Origin: Sporosarcina ureilytica
GTDB lineage: Bacteria > Bacillota > Bacilli > Bacillales_A > Planococcaceae
DNA: 64,000 bases
NCBI RefSeq assembly: GCF_001753205.1
Contig: NZ_CP017560.1
Span: 2,604,001 to 2,668,000 of the forward strand
Reading direction: 5' to 3'
Shown here: in pieces, positions 9,397-17,740 of the stretch
Numbering within the stretch: the first letter of the stretch is position 1
How the letters are laid out: every line of letters begins with the position of its first letter
Program-made: the position numbers and the translations under genes
Notes under the pieces: generated by a model
Seen by the model: the letters and a program-made list of their open reading frames with translations, nothing else
Databases searched by the model: none
What the model was told of the DNA's origin: nothing

Positions 9397-11016
9397 TTAT
9401 AAATATACTACATAATGGGATCCATCATTTTCAAAAGGGAGTGCCAGTAAATCTTTAATTAAAGAAGAACCATATTGATTCAAATATACATACGGATGAT
9501 AAATTCGTTCCTGCAATTGACCATTTGGAAATAATTCTGACTCCATCTTATCAAATTTACGAATAGCAACTTCATGTTTTTCATAAAGTGTATCTTCATA
9601 CTTGTGCTTTAAATAGTTGAATTGTTTTATATGGAACGACAAATTTTGTTGAAGCAATTGATTCATCATCTTTTCTTCTTGACCAAACCATTCACTTAAA
9701 TGTTCGTACTTCATTGCTAAATCCTTTTCCAGCTTGTCGATTTCTTCTATAAAGTTATCATCACGCAGCTTATCAACATAGGCTTTCTTTTCGTTTGTAG
9801 CGGCCCCAGTCATGACTTCTTCTACAGTGAGCGATTTCTCCTTTAACACTTTCTCGGTTTGTCGAGACACTAGCGTAATGGACATCCGGGGAACAAATAT
9901 CGGCATTTTTAGCCCTAAATGATGAAATGCATCTTTTAAAACTGCCCAATACGCTAATTCACCCGCTCCCCCTACAAATGCTAGTACAGGGAATACTAAT
10001 TCTTGCATTAGCGGTCGGGAAGCGACATTGTTACTTAGCAATATCGGTTGTTTCTTCGCAATTTCAAGTATCTCCTCTTCAGTGAACTGAATACCGACAC
10101 CTTCATTGACAAATTGACCATCTTTTCGACTAAGCAACATTCTTCCAGTTTCATGGACATAAAATAAATTCATCGCGTCTTCTTGCGCTTCAATCGGTAC
10201 TCCAAATCCATCGAACTGCAATTGCTTCTCTATTTCTACAATAGATGACGCAATCTCTGCTGATGCTTGAATAAGTTTGCAAAAATATTCACTTTCTAAT
10301 GCTCGTAATGGCTCGAACGCAGCATCTATAAATAACAATCCTTCTTCAGCAAAGAAACCGTTCATTAATCGGACAAAAAATCCAGTGAAAGTTGTTTCTT
10401 TGTCTATCGCATCTAACACCTCAGTTAAACATTCCTCTGTGTGGGATGTTTCGCCAAACTTCTCGAAAATCCCTTTTACAAAGACGGCCATTTTGTCACG
10501 ATCAAACTGTGCGTCTGATGCCATTAATTTCATCACAAATTTATCTTGGATTTGTTCTTTCATCACTTGACCATTCACTTCAGAATAGACATGGTTAATT
10601 TCGTGTAAATCATGGTCTTCTCCCGCCACCCAAAATACAGGTATAACTGGGATACCAAGCGTTTCACGTTGTTCCCTAGCATGTAAAATCACCGTAATTG
10701 CTTTATGAACAGAATAGAGCGGACCAGTTAACACACCAGCCTGTTGTCCGCCAATGACCGTTAATGCATCGTCTTGCATAAGTTCTTCAATATGTTTGTT
10801 TGCGGCGGAGGATAATCCGAAAGGCGTCATAAATGTGCGAATGACATTTGCAAGCTCTTTACGTTGAAAACATCGCTTCTCAAGTTCTTTAATCCTTTGT
10901 CTATAAGAATCTTCATCATTTCCATAATCAAAATATTTATGTAAAAAAGCCTTATTATGTTGATATGCATGTAACACTTTATTTTGAATAGGCAATTCCA
11001 TTTTTTCAAGTTTCAT
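9397..11016 (-). CDS. bshC: bacillithiol biosynthesis cysteine-adding enzyme
   Basis: BshC catalyses the last step of bacillithiol synthesis, adding cysteine to GlcN-malate. The 539-residue protein matches family length. It has a Rossmann-type core with TVIGGQQAGVLTGPLYSVHKAITVI near residue 90, PVFWVAGEDHDLHEINH near 130, and a long C-terminal coiled coil (about 370-480). It lies immediately upstream of mraZ, where the yllA/bshC gene sits in Bacillus. Its own promoter and terminator suggest a single-gene unit. No other bsh gene is in the window. Confidence 0.95.
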   Translation of the reverse strand: MKLEKMELPIQNKVLHAYQHNKAFLHKYFDYGNDEDSYRQRIKELEKRCFQRKELANVIRTFMTPFGLSSAANKHIEELMQDDALTVIGGQQAGVLTGPLYSVHKAITVILHAREQRETLGIPVIPVFWVAGEDHDLHEINHVYSEVNGQVMKEQIQDKFVMKLMASDAQFDRDKMAVFVKGIFEKFGETSHTEECLTEVLDAIDKETTFTGFFVRLMNGFFAEEGLLFIDAAFEPLRALESEYFCKLIQASAEIASSIVEIEKQLQFDGFGVPIEAQEDAMNLFYVHETGRMLLSRKDGQFVNEGVGIQFTEEEILEIAKKQPILLSNNVASRPLMQELVFPVLAFVGGAGELAYWAVLKDAFHHLGLKMPIFVPRMSITLVSRQTEKVLKEKSLTVEEVMTGAATNEKKAYVDKLRDDNFIEEIDKLEKDLAMKYEHLSEWFGQEEKMMNQLLQQNLSFHIKQFNYLKHKYEDTLYEKHEVAIRKFDKMESELFPNGQLQERIYHPYVYLNQYGSSLIKDLLALPFENDGSHYVVYL

Positions 11017-11051
11017 TTTCCAAGCCCCTTTACGTCAATCTCACTCTAAAG

Positions 11052-11080
11052 AGTATACCACTCAACACCATATCGTTGAA
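11052..11080 (-). promoter_or_regulatory. sigma-A-like promoter of bshC
   Basis: On the minus strand TTCAAC (11080-11075) and TATACT (11057-11052) are separated by 17 bp, about 36 bases before the bshC ATG. The interval from here to 11320 (about 240 bases) contains no convincing gene, RNA or repeat that I can see. Confidence 0.6.
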
Positions 11081-11320
11081 AAAAAACGCTTTGATGCGAT
11101 CGGCTAGAGACAAGTTAGAACGAGGATGGCAGCCTTAGCGCGCCGCGTCTAAAAGGAATGCACTCCAAATCCGAGACATCATATCGTCGATGATTTTTGT
11201 CACATACCTAATTCGATTATGAAGTGTTTATCCTGATACGTTTTTAATAGTGCCACATTGGTAAAACGTTAAAACTTCTATGTATTCACAATCTGCTGTT
11301 ATCAAATAGTAGTAACTATA

Positions 11321-11707
11321 TTACGTTACATATTCGATTATCTTCAATACTAACCCAATCAGAATGAGTATCATGTAGGCCGCAATTAATAAAAGGAAAT
11401 ACAAACGCCATACCTTCCGAATAAGACGAATGATTTGAAAATCTTTTACGCGTCTTCGTTCAAATACCGCATATATAATGATTATAGATAGTGCGAGTAT
11501 GACAATCGTATAACCGACGCCATCGCCAAATATCGTATGCGAAATCATATAGATAGAAAAAAATAAAAAAGGAGTCGTCAAATCTGCAATTTTTCTAATT
11601 GTAGGTGCACGTCCGATGCGTTGATATAAAAAAAGTAGACAAACACTTACGATAAACGGAAATACGACGATAACAGCAATTAAATTCGAAAAAAGTACAC
11701 TAACCAT
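11321..11707 (-). CDS. DUF3397-family membrane protein
   Basis: This 128-residue protein is made almost entirely of hydrophobic helices. Four segments are visible (about 5-27, 44-60, 64-82 and 98-122), separated by basic loops such as YQRIGRAPTIRK and FERRRVKD. Length, topology and location beside panE fit the DUF3397 family found in Bacillales, whose function is unknown. Its ATG lies eight bases inside the end of panE, so it is translated from the same message. I can propose no biochemical role. Confidence 0.75.
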   Translation of the reverse strand: MVSVLFSNLIAVIVVFPFIVSVCLLFLYQRIGRAPTIRKIADLTTPFLFFSIYMISHTIFGDGVGYTIVILALSIIIIYAVFERRRVKDFQIIRLIRKVWRLYFLLLIAAYMILILIGLVLKIIEYVT

Positions 11708-12605
11708 TAGGAGCTACCTGCTCGTCAAAAGCGAATAATATACTTTCATACGTCTTTAGGAGAGGTAAATCACGCTGTGTAAGCTGTGCTTTCTGAATCG
11801 TCGCCGATACAATCGTTTCAATTTCCATAGGTCGTCTCGCTAATCGATCCGTTAACATAGATGAATGATTACGAGCAGTATTTCTGCACACCGATTCAAC
11901 AGCAGAGAAGGGTAACTCCTTCCTCATTTCCGGAAAAGCCTTAATCAGTTCATCATAAAGCTCTTTCATCAACTGATGACCGTAAGGATTCGTAAGTAAT
12001 TCTCCATTCGTTATCCCTAAAATGGTCGTAAGCGGATTAATTAAACAATTAATCAGCACTTTCCTCAATAAAATCTGTTCTCCATTTGCATGTCGAATAA
12101 CAGGAAATCTATCATTATCGGCTTGCTCAATCATATTAAACTTACTTTTGTCACCGAACCCTTCGCCTATCGTTACTTTACCCACGCCGTTATGCTTCAC
12201 TGTCCGGTGATCACTTTTGAACGCACCATGTTCAACTGTTGCAAATGCAACATGAGGGGATTCACTTTCTTCTACAAGATTAAAATGTCCAATCCCATTT
12301 TGGATGAATAATAGCGGTGTTTTTATTTCCTTTTCCCGTAGTTCATTTAATACCGCTTTTAAATCTGAATACTTTACAGCAATTAGTACTAATTTTGCAG
12401 TCGCAGCCTCCATCAATCCCGTAACGGCTTTTACTGCTACCACACTTTCCGTCCCATCTTCATTGATGCGACAGATCCCTTCGTTATTAATCCGTTCTTT
12501 CTGCTCATCACATCGAACGATCATCGTTACGTCCAAGCCCGATTCGGATAAATACGAACCCATTAACATTCCTATCGAGCCGGCTCCTACAACTGCAATA
12601 TCCAT
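11700..12605 (-). CDS. panE: 2-dehydropantoate 2-reductase
   Basis: PanE is an NADPH-dependent ketopantoate reductase, which makes pantoate for coenzyme A. The 301 residues begin with the dinucleotide fold MDIAVVGAGSIGMLMGSYL. The family block LRKVLINCLINPLTTILGITNGEL holds the catalytic lysine, near residue 170, and a C-terminal helical domain follows. It corresponds to ylbQ in B. subtilis, which also lies upstream of bshC. It overlaps the DUF3397 gene. Related ApbA-type reductases share this fold, but the syntenic position favours PanE. Confidence 0.88.
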   Translation of the reverse strand: MDIAVVGAGSIGMLMGSYLSESGLDVTMIVRCDEQKERINNEGICRINEDGTESVVAVKAVTGLMEAATAKLVLIAVKYSDLKAVLNELREKEIKTPLLFIQNGIGHFNLVEESESPHVAFATVEHGAFKSDHRTVKHNGVGKVTIGEGFGDKSKFNMIEQADNDRFPVIRHANGEQILLRKVLINCLINPLTTILGITNGELLTNPYGHQLMKELYDELIKAFPEMRKELPFSAVESVCRNTARNHSSMLTDRLARRPMEIETIVSATIQKAQLTQRDLPLLKTYESILFAFDEQVAPNG

Positions 12606-12658
12606 TCACATTTCTCCTTCCTAAGTCATTAAAATTTACACCATATATTTCCACAATA

Positions 12659-12682
12659 ATAGCCCGCACGAATGCGGGCTAT
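12659..12682 (-). terminator. terminator-like hairpin after the carboxylase operon
   Basis: ATAGCCCGCA and TGCGGGCTAT form a perfect 10-bp stem with a four-base loop. It lies between the stop of the carboxyltransferase gene and the start of panE. The T-tract on the minus strand is poor (TATTATTG), so termination may be partial. Confidence 0.6.
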
Positions 12683-12693
12683 GTCAATATTCA

Positions 12694-14235
12694 TTATACA
12701 GGATAAACCGGATGTTTACGCGGAGGTTGTGGTAAATTTTTTGTGCTGTACAATTTGAGTCGATCCGCGAGCACATCTCTTAAGCTAGAAGGCGATACAA
12801 TTTCATCAATAATTAACTCTGAAGCTAATTTATAAATATCGATTTCCTCTGTGTATTCTTTATGTTTCTCTTGTACAAATGCAAGTCTTTCCTTTGGATC
12901 CTCTATCGCTTCAATATGGTTCGAGTAGACTGCATTTACTGCCGCCTCCGGTCCCATAACCGCAATTTGTGCGGTTGGTAACGCAATACACACATCTGGT
13001 TCAAATGCAGGACCTGCCATTGCATAAAGACCTGCTCCATATGCTTTCCTAACAATTACGGAAATTTTAGGCACAGTAGCGGAACTCATAGCCATAATAA
13101 GTTTTGCACCATGGCGAATGATTCCCGCACGTTCTACGCTTGTCCCAATCATAAAACCTGGCACATCAGCAAGGAAAAGAATTGGAATCGAGAACGCATC
13201 ACAAAGATTAATAAACTTTGTCGCTTTGTCCGCCGAGTCCACAAAGAGAACACCACCCTTTACTTTCGGTTGGTTCGCAATAATCCCTACAGGTTGCCCA
13301 TCAATACGTGCAAGCCCTGTAATAATTTCCGGTGCAAACAGTTTTTTGATATCATAAAAACTTCCCTCATCAATTAACGCATCAATTGCTTCATACATAT
13401 CAAATGGAGCGTTTTGATTTTCCGGAATGATTTCTTCTAACGTTCGGCCCGCTTTTGCCTCTATCGATTCTTTAACCGCTGGCTTTTCAGTATAATTCGC
13501 TGGAAAATACGTTAAATAACGACGCGCTTCCGAAATTGCTTCTTGTTCATTGGCAGCAAGGACATCCCCACAGCCACTTACTGAACAATGCATACGTGCC
13601 CCGCCCATTTGCTCTAACGTCACTTTTTCTCCAATTACTTTTTCCGCCATACGCGGAGAACCGAGATACATGGACGCATTTCCATCAACCATAATCACAA
13701 TGTCACAAAACGCTGGGATATACGCACCACCCGCAGCTGATGGTCCGAATAAAATACAGATTTGCGGAATGAATCCCGATAACCTCACTTGGTTATGGAA
13801 GATTTTTCCAGCCCCTCGACGATTCGGAAACATATCTAACTGATCGGTAATACGTGCCCCCGCGGAGTCGACGAGATAAAGCATCGGTACTTGATTTTTC
13901 TCCGCTACTTCTTGAATCCGAATGATTTTCTCAACTGTTTTCGCACCCCATGAACCCGCCTTTACAGTTGAGTCATTCGCCATTACACAGACAGTTTGTC
14001 CATTCACTTTCCCCATCGCTGTCACAACACCATCTGCCGGTAAATCTCCTGCCTCATAATTCGCGAAGCGACCATCTTCCGTATACTCTCCGTTATCGAA
14101 AAGCAATTCTAATCGTTCTCTGACAAACAGCTTATTTTGCGCTTTTAAACGCTCATGATACTTAGGAGCTCCCCCCGCAAAAATTTCTTTAAGCTTGTCA
14201 TCCAACTCTGTATTGTACGTCATTGTTTCTACCAT
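12694..14235 (-). CDS. acyl-CoA carboxylase, carboxyltransferase subunit (YngE/PccB-like)
   Basis: This is the carboxyltransferase component that moves CO2 from carboxybiotin to an acyl-CoA. The start is placed at the ATG at 14235 (GGGAGG seven bases upstream), giving 513 residues. It has the crotonase-type double domain: APKYHERLKAQNKLFVRERL near the N-terminus, the oxyanion-hole glycines in FGPSAAGGAYIPAFCD, and PILFLADVPGFMIGTSVE in the second half. The length and GAGKIFHNQVRLSG resemble propionyl-CoA and methylcrotonyl-CoA carboxylase beta subunits and B. subtilis YngE. The true acyl substrate cannot be read from sequence alone. It is last in a run of biotin carboxylase, carrier protein and this gene. 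Confidence 0.85.
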   Translation of the reverse strand: MVETMTYNTELDDKLKEIFAGGAPKYHERLKAQNKLFVRERLELLFDNGEYTEDGRFANYEAGDLPADGVVTAMGKVNGQTVCVMANDSTVKAGSWGAKTVEKIIRIQEVAEKNQVPMLYLVDSAGARITDQLDMFPNRRGAGKIFHNQVRLSGFIPQICILFGPSAAGGAYIPAFCDIVIMVDGNASMYLGSPRMAEKVIGEKVTLEQMGGARMHCSVSGCGDVLAANEQEAISEARRYLTYFPANYTEKPAVKESIEAKAGRTLEEIIPENQNAPFDMYEAIDALIDEGSFYDIKKLFAPEIITGLARIDGQPVGIIANQPKVKGGVLFVDSADKATKFINLCDAFSIPILFLADVPGFMIGTSVERAGIIRHGAKLIMAMSSATVPKISVIVRKAYGAGLYAMAGPAFEPDVCIALPTAQIAVMGPEAAVNAVYSNHIEAIEDPKERLAFVQEKHKEYTEEIDIYKLASELIIDEIVSPSSLRDVLADRLKLYSTKNLPQPPRKHPVYPV

Positions 14236-14274
14236 TTCATTCCCTCCCATTGATGAATTCCCTTTGCCACTCAA

Positions 14275-14490
14275 TTATTCAGTTATCGTAACAAGTGTGT
14301 CCCCTTCATTCACAAAATCTCCAACATTGGCATTAATCTCTGTGACCTTTCCAGCTACTTCAGCCTCAACCGGAATTTCCATTTTCATAGATTCAAGGAC
14401 CATCACAACTTGTCCAACTTCAACATTATCTCCTACATTTACATTAACCGTAAAAACAGATCCCGCCATCGATGATTTTAATTGTGTCAA
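14275..14490 (-). CDS. biotin carboxyl carrier protein of the acyl-CoA carboxylase
   Basis: This is a stand-alone biotinyl domain of 71 residues that shuttles carboxybiotin between the adjacent biotin carboxylase and carboxyltransferase. The biotin-attachment motif is ESMKME; its lysine is the modified residue. Family glycines are at AGSVFTVNV and AGKVTEI. I place the start at the TTG at 14490, which overlaps the biotin carboxylase stop (AATTGA) and has AAAGGGG ten bases upstream, rather than at the upstream limit of the frame (14523). It resembles YngHB, the short carrier of the B. subtilis yng cluster. Confidence 0.88.
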   Translation of the reverse strand: MTQLKSSMAGSVFTVNVNVGDNVEVGQVVMVLESMKMEIPVEAEVAGKVTEINANVGDFVNEGDTLVTITE

Positions 14491-15848
14491 TTTACTTTTT
14501 CCCCTTTCTGAGCTTCCAACCAATTCGCAATGATTGATGTTGTATACGCACCTTGAATAAACGATTCTTCATTTAGAATCTCAGAAAACAACGGTAGATT
14601 CGTTTTCAATCCTTCTATATTCAAAGTAGCTAAATAGGCTTTTGATTTTTCAATAGCTTCTTCTCTCGTCGCTGCATGCACAATCACTTTGGAAATTAAC
14701 GGATCATAAAACGGCGTTACTTTTCCATTTTCCGCATATCCATTATCTATCCGAACATCATCGTCATTTCCAAGGTCTAATTTTGTAATTTCCCCTGGAG
14801 AAGGCATAAAGGTTATCGGATCTTCCGCATAAACACGGAATTCTAGTGCATGTCCACTCAACTCAATTTGCTGTTGATCGATAACAGGTAATTCATTTCC
14901 TCTAGCAACTTCAATTTGCCACTCTACAAGGTCATACCCCGTTACCTCTTCAGTAATCGGATGTTCGACTTGTAATCGAGTATTCATTTCAAGAAAATAA
15001 ATTTGTTCATTCTCATCAACAATAAACTCGACCGTTCCAGCATTTTTATAATTCACTGCTTTTGCTGCATTCACCGCTGCTTCAAACAGTTGCGCTCTCG
15101 CCTCTTCAGATAAACTAGGCGACGGCGATTCTTCTATCACTTTTTGATTTCGTCTTTGGACGGAACAATTCCGCTCAAATAAGTGAACGATATTCCCATG
15201 ATAATCTCCAAAAACTTGCACTTCAATATGTCTTGCATTTGAAATAAACTTCTCTAAAAAAACAGCATCACTACCAAAATACATTTTCGCTCGATTTTTC
15301 ACCGAGTCAAACTGCTGACCGAGCGCTTGCTCATCCTCACAGCGAATCATACCTACGCCACCACCACCGGCACTCGCTTTTAACATAATCGGATAGCCAA
15401 TTTCAGCTGCAATGCGTTTCGCTTCTTCCAAAGTAGAGACTCCTTCATCTGTTCCAGGGACAACTGGTACCGATGCTCGTTGCATTGTTTGACGAGCTTC
15501 TATTTTATCTCCCATTTTTTGAATCGTCGTCGCATCAGGACCGATAAAAGTAATTCCAGCCTTTTGAACCTGTTCAACAAATGTTGCATTTTCGGACAAA
15601 ATCCCATATCCAGGGTGAATGGCATCTACGTTTTCGCGAATTGCAATTTCAATAATTTCTTGCCCTTTTAAATAAGATTGTTGGATTGGCGGCGGACCAA
15701 TTAGAAATGCATGATCAGCTTCTTTCACAAACGGCATTTCAGCATCTGCCTCTGAATAAACCGCAACCGTTTCAATACCTAAGCGCTTACACGTTCTGAT
15801 AACTCGACTTGCAATCTCCCCACGATTTGCAATGAGCACTTTTTTCAT
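14487..15848 (-). CDS. biotin carboxylase subunit of acyl-CoA carboxylase
   Basis: This ATP-grasp enzyme carboxylates biotin on the carrier protein using bicarbonate and ATP. The 453 residues show the full family pattern: MKKVLIANRGEIASRVIRT, HPGYGILSENATF, the glycine-rich ATP loop MLKASAGGGGVGMI, the catalytic ERNCSVQRRNQKVIEE and MNTRLQVEHPITE. It is the first gene of the three-gene carboxylase set and overlaps the carrier gene. A promoter with an overlapping cre-like box precedes it. The length suits AccC or YngH, and the gene company points to the YngH-type enzyme rather than fatty-acid AccC. Confidence 0.9.
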   Translation of the reverse strand: MKKVLIANRGEIASRVIRTCKRLGIETVAVYSEADAEMPFVKEADHAFLIGPPPIQQSYLKGQEIIEIAIRENVDAIHPGYGILSENATFVEQVQKAGITFIGPDATTIQKMGDKIEARQTMQRASVPVVPGTDEGVSTLEEAKRIAAEIGYPIMLKASAGGGGVGMIRCEDEQALGQQFDSVKNRAKMYFGSDAVFLEKFISNARHIEVQVFGDYHGNIVHLFERNCSVQRRNQKVIEESPSPSLSEEARAQLFEAAVNAAKAVNYKNAGTVEFIVDENEQIYFLEMNTRLQVEHPITEEVTGYDLVEWQIEVARGNELPVIDQQQIELSGHALEFRVYAEDPITFMPSPGEITKLDLGNDDDVRIDNGYAENGKVTPFYDPLISKVIVHAATREEAIEKSKAYLATLNIEGLKTNLPLFSEILNEESFIQGAYTTSIIANWLEAQKGEKVN

Positions 15849-15896
15849 ATTTAATCCCCCTAACGTAATGAAAGTGAATTTCTCGTCCCGTATTCT

Positions 15897-15926
15897 AGTT
15901 TACACGATAACGGAAAGCGTTTTCAA
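15897..15926 (-). promoter_or_regulatory. promoter of the carboxylase operon with overlapping CcpA cre-like box
   Basis: On the minus strand TTGAAA (15926-15921) and TAAACT (15902-15897) are 18 bp apart. Overlapping the -35 element, positions 15925-15912 read TGAAAACGCTTTCC, which matches the cre consensus TGWAANCGNTNWCA at every fixed position except the last. Binding there would block the promoter, so catabolite repression by CcpA is inferred. Confidence 0.65.
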
Positions 15927-15985
15927 CCTTTGTCTGAAAAAAACTACTTTTCCCACGTTTCACTCTACATGCATTAAGTCGCTTA

Positions 15986-16756
15986 TCATGATTTGTTACT
16001 CTTCTGAAGGAAGCGAGCAACTGCCTCGTGGTGCGCATCACTTTCCCATAATATTGAACATTGCCTAACCTCTTCTAGCATTCGTTCTAGTAAAAAGTCC
16101 GCGGTCCATTTTCGTATTGCTACTTTTTTATAAGCCCTATGCACTGACGGATGGATGGTAGACATTTTTTCAAGAAATTGTTGTAACCCTTCTTCAGCAC
16201 TTCCTTCAAATAACATGGTTGCCCATTCTATTTGAAGCATTTCCTCTGCACTATGTACTCTCGCTTCTGATAACAATTTAAATACGCGGTCATGTTTTCC
16301 ATCTTTTTCGAACAGTAATGTTGCGCCACCCCATCCCGTTGTAATGGCTAACGTCCCTTGAATAAACCCAGCTTTCGCTTTACTTGAAACGACTCGATAG
16401 TCACAAGCCATCGCTAGTTCACAACCTCCACCTACAGCCGTACCATTCACAAGGGCAATGACAGGCATTGGTAACGTCGCTAACCGAAATAATAAGTGAG
16501 CCATTCTACTTAACATCGGAAAAGCATCAGCCGCTGTCCATAAAGATTGATATTCAGACAAATCTCCTCCTGAACAAAAAGCTTCTTCACCCGCTCCAGT
16601 AATAACTACGTAAGCAATGTCTGGATTTTTCTCGACTTGTTCCAAGAAATCCTCCAAACCATCCGCAACTGCTGTATTTATTGCATTCCTTCTTTCTGGA
16701 CGATTGATAATAAATTTCGCAATACCGTTATTAACTTCAATTTGATAAGCCATCAT
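15986..16756 (-). CDS. enoyl-CoA hydratase/isomerase family protein
   Basis: This crotonase-fold protein of about 256 residues starts at ATG 16756 or 16753, behind GAGGGG. The CoA-binding and oxyanion-hole region reads FCSGGDLSEYQ, and the second glycine block is ALVNGTAVGGGCELAMACDYRV. Crotonase catalytic glutamates are expected near GGGCELAMACD and further on. Here the second region reads FIQGTLAITTGWGGATLL, where the usual GLxPxxG glutamate context is altered, so hydratase activity is uncertain. It lies upstream of the carboxylase genes in the same orientation, as yngF does near yngE/H in B. subtilis, suggesting branched-chain acyl-CoA breakdown. It is separated from biotin carboxylase by a promoter. 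Confidence 0.8.
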   Translation of the reverse strand: MMAYQIEVNNGIAKFIINRPERRNAINTAVADGLEDFLEQVEKNPDIAYVVITGAGEEAFCSGGDLSEYQSLWTAADAFPMLSRMAHLLFRLATLPMPVIALVNGTAVGGGCELAMACDYRVVSSKAKAGFIQGTLAITTGWGGATLLFEKDGKHDRVFKLLSEARVHSAEEMLQIEWATMLFEGSAEEGLQQFLEKMSTIHPSVHRAYKKVAIRKWTADFLLERMLEEVRQCSILWESDAHHEAVARFLQKSNKS

Positions 16757-16786
16757 TCGCACCCCTCTGCTTATTCATTTCTATTG

Positions 16787-16826
16787 AAAAAAGGCTACCA
16801 AGAGCCATGGTCTCTAGGTAGCCTTT
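16787..16826 (-). terminator. strong terminator after rpmF
   Basis: AAAGGCTACC and GGTAGCCTTT form a perfect 10-bp outer stem, with an extra AGAG/CTCT pairing inside. On the minus strand it ends in six T. It insulates the enoyl-CoA hydratase gene from ylbN-rpmF. Confidence 0.92.
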
Positions 16827-16885
16827 GAAAAGACAGACTTCAAATGATTGAAATGTCCTTCTTAAAGTTATTCAGCAAATTTAAA

Positions 16886-17059
16886 TTATTCGCCTGCAAC
16901 TTCTTTTCCTTTGTAGTGTCCGCATGATTTACAAATGCGGTGTGCTAATTTTAATTCGCCACAGTTATCACATGAAGTCATACCCGGTACTTGTAATTTC
17001 TTGTGAGTACGGCGTTGTTTTGTAACTGTTTTAGATGTTCTTCTTTTTGGTACAGCCAT
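16886..17059 (-). CDS. rpmF: 50S ribosomal protein L32
   Basis: This is a zinc-ribbon ribosomal protein of 57 residues. The start is the ATG at 17059, preceded by AAGGAGGTG, giving [19 protein letters not shown]. The zinc ligands are the pairs CDNC and CKSC, so this is the C+ (zinc-binding) form. It directly follows ylbN, the usual arrangement in Firmicutes. Confidence 0.97.
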   Translation of the reverse strand: MAVPKRRTSKTVTKQRRTHKKLQVPGMTSCDNCGELKLAHRICKSCGHYKGKEVAGE

Positions 17060-17085
17060 CTGGGGCACCTCCTTAAACGAACTCT

Positions 17086-17616
17086 TTATTCGTCTTTCTT
17101 ATCAAAAAAATCTGCCAAACTTGCGAGCCTCGGGTCTACTTTCGGTTTACTCTCTTCTAGATGGGCACTATACGCCTCGTCAGTCGTATATGACCAACCC
17201 TTCCCGTCAACCTTCTTCATGTCTTCAGCCCGTTCGCTGTATACTTGAAGTGGGATTTCAAGGAGGATAAGTTCTTCGAAAATAGGGTTCAATTCTACAA
17301 AATCTCCTTCAACAGGATGAATTTCATCATCTGCCTGAAGTACATTTTCATCCCATCCGAAAGTTTCGGTTGATTGGATTGAAAACGGAAAATCTGCGTC
17401 TTCCCAAGTTCGCGCACATGGCAATACAAGCGTCCCTTCAAGTTGAAAGTTACATTCGACTTTTCCTTCACCGATTTTGCAACTTCCAGTTACATGAACA
17501 GGAGCAATAGCCCGTATTTCGGGGTTCCGTTTTATTACGGATTCAAGATTGACCATTTCGTCAAATGGCATATTCCCTTGCCTGTATCTTTGTAATTGAT
17601 TGATAGACCATTTCAC
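17086..17616 (-). CDS. ylbN: DUF177 (YceD/YlbN) family protein
   Basis: This is a conserved partner gene of rpmF. In other bacteria and plastids DUF177 proteins are implicated in 23S rRNA or ribosome assembly. The start is placed at the GTG at 17616 (GAGGTG nine bases upstream), giving 176 residues beginning [14 protein letters not shown], the family N-terminus; the frame itself is open to 17688. The family core is [31 protein letters not shown] perfect sigma-A promoter lies about 30 bases upstream, so ylbN-rpmF forms a strongly transcribed two-gene unit ended by the hairpin at 16787-16826. Confidence 0.9.
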   Translation of the reverse strand: MKWSINQLQRYRQGNMPFDEMVNLESVIKRNPEIRAIAPVHVTGSCKIGEGKVECNFQLEGTLVLPCARTWEDADFPFSIQSTETFGWDENVLQADDEIHPVEGDFVELNPIFEELILLEIPLQVYSERAEDMKKVDGKGWSYTTDEAYSAHLEESKPKVDPRLASLADFFDKKDE

Positions 17617-17643
17617 GTCGATCACCTCAAGACAACATTCTTG

Positions 17644-17672
17644 ATTATATAATGGGCTGAAAAAGATGTCAA
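17644..17672 (-). promoter_or_regulatory. consensus sigma-A promoter of ylbN-rpmF
   Basis: Minus strand TTGACA (17672-17667), 17-bp spacer, TATAAT (17649-17644): a perfect match to the sigma-A consensus in both boxes and spacing, 27 bases before the chosen GTG start. This suits a ribosomal protein operon. Confidence 0.9.
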
Positions 17673-17681
17673 GATATTTTC

Positions 17682-17711
17682 TTGTCACTTCATCATTCCA
17701 ATAGGTATAAT
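17682..17711 (+). promoter_or_regulatory. sigma-A promoter of tmcAL
   Basis: TTGTCA (17682-17687) and TATAAT (17706-17711) are separated by 18 bp, 29 bases ahead of the tmcAL start. It is back to back with the ylbN promoter; the two -35 boxes are about ten bases apart, so the polymerases may interfere with each other. Confidence 0.75.
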
Positions 17712-17740
17712 AAATTCATTGTAGCAAAGGAGTGAGCATT

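Noticed and set aside
11017-11320. A small gene or RNA upstream of bshC
   Set aside because: Apart from the bshC promoter no open frame with a ribosome site, and no stable hairpin with a T-run, could be found.
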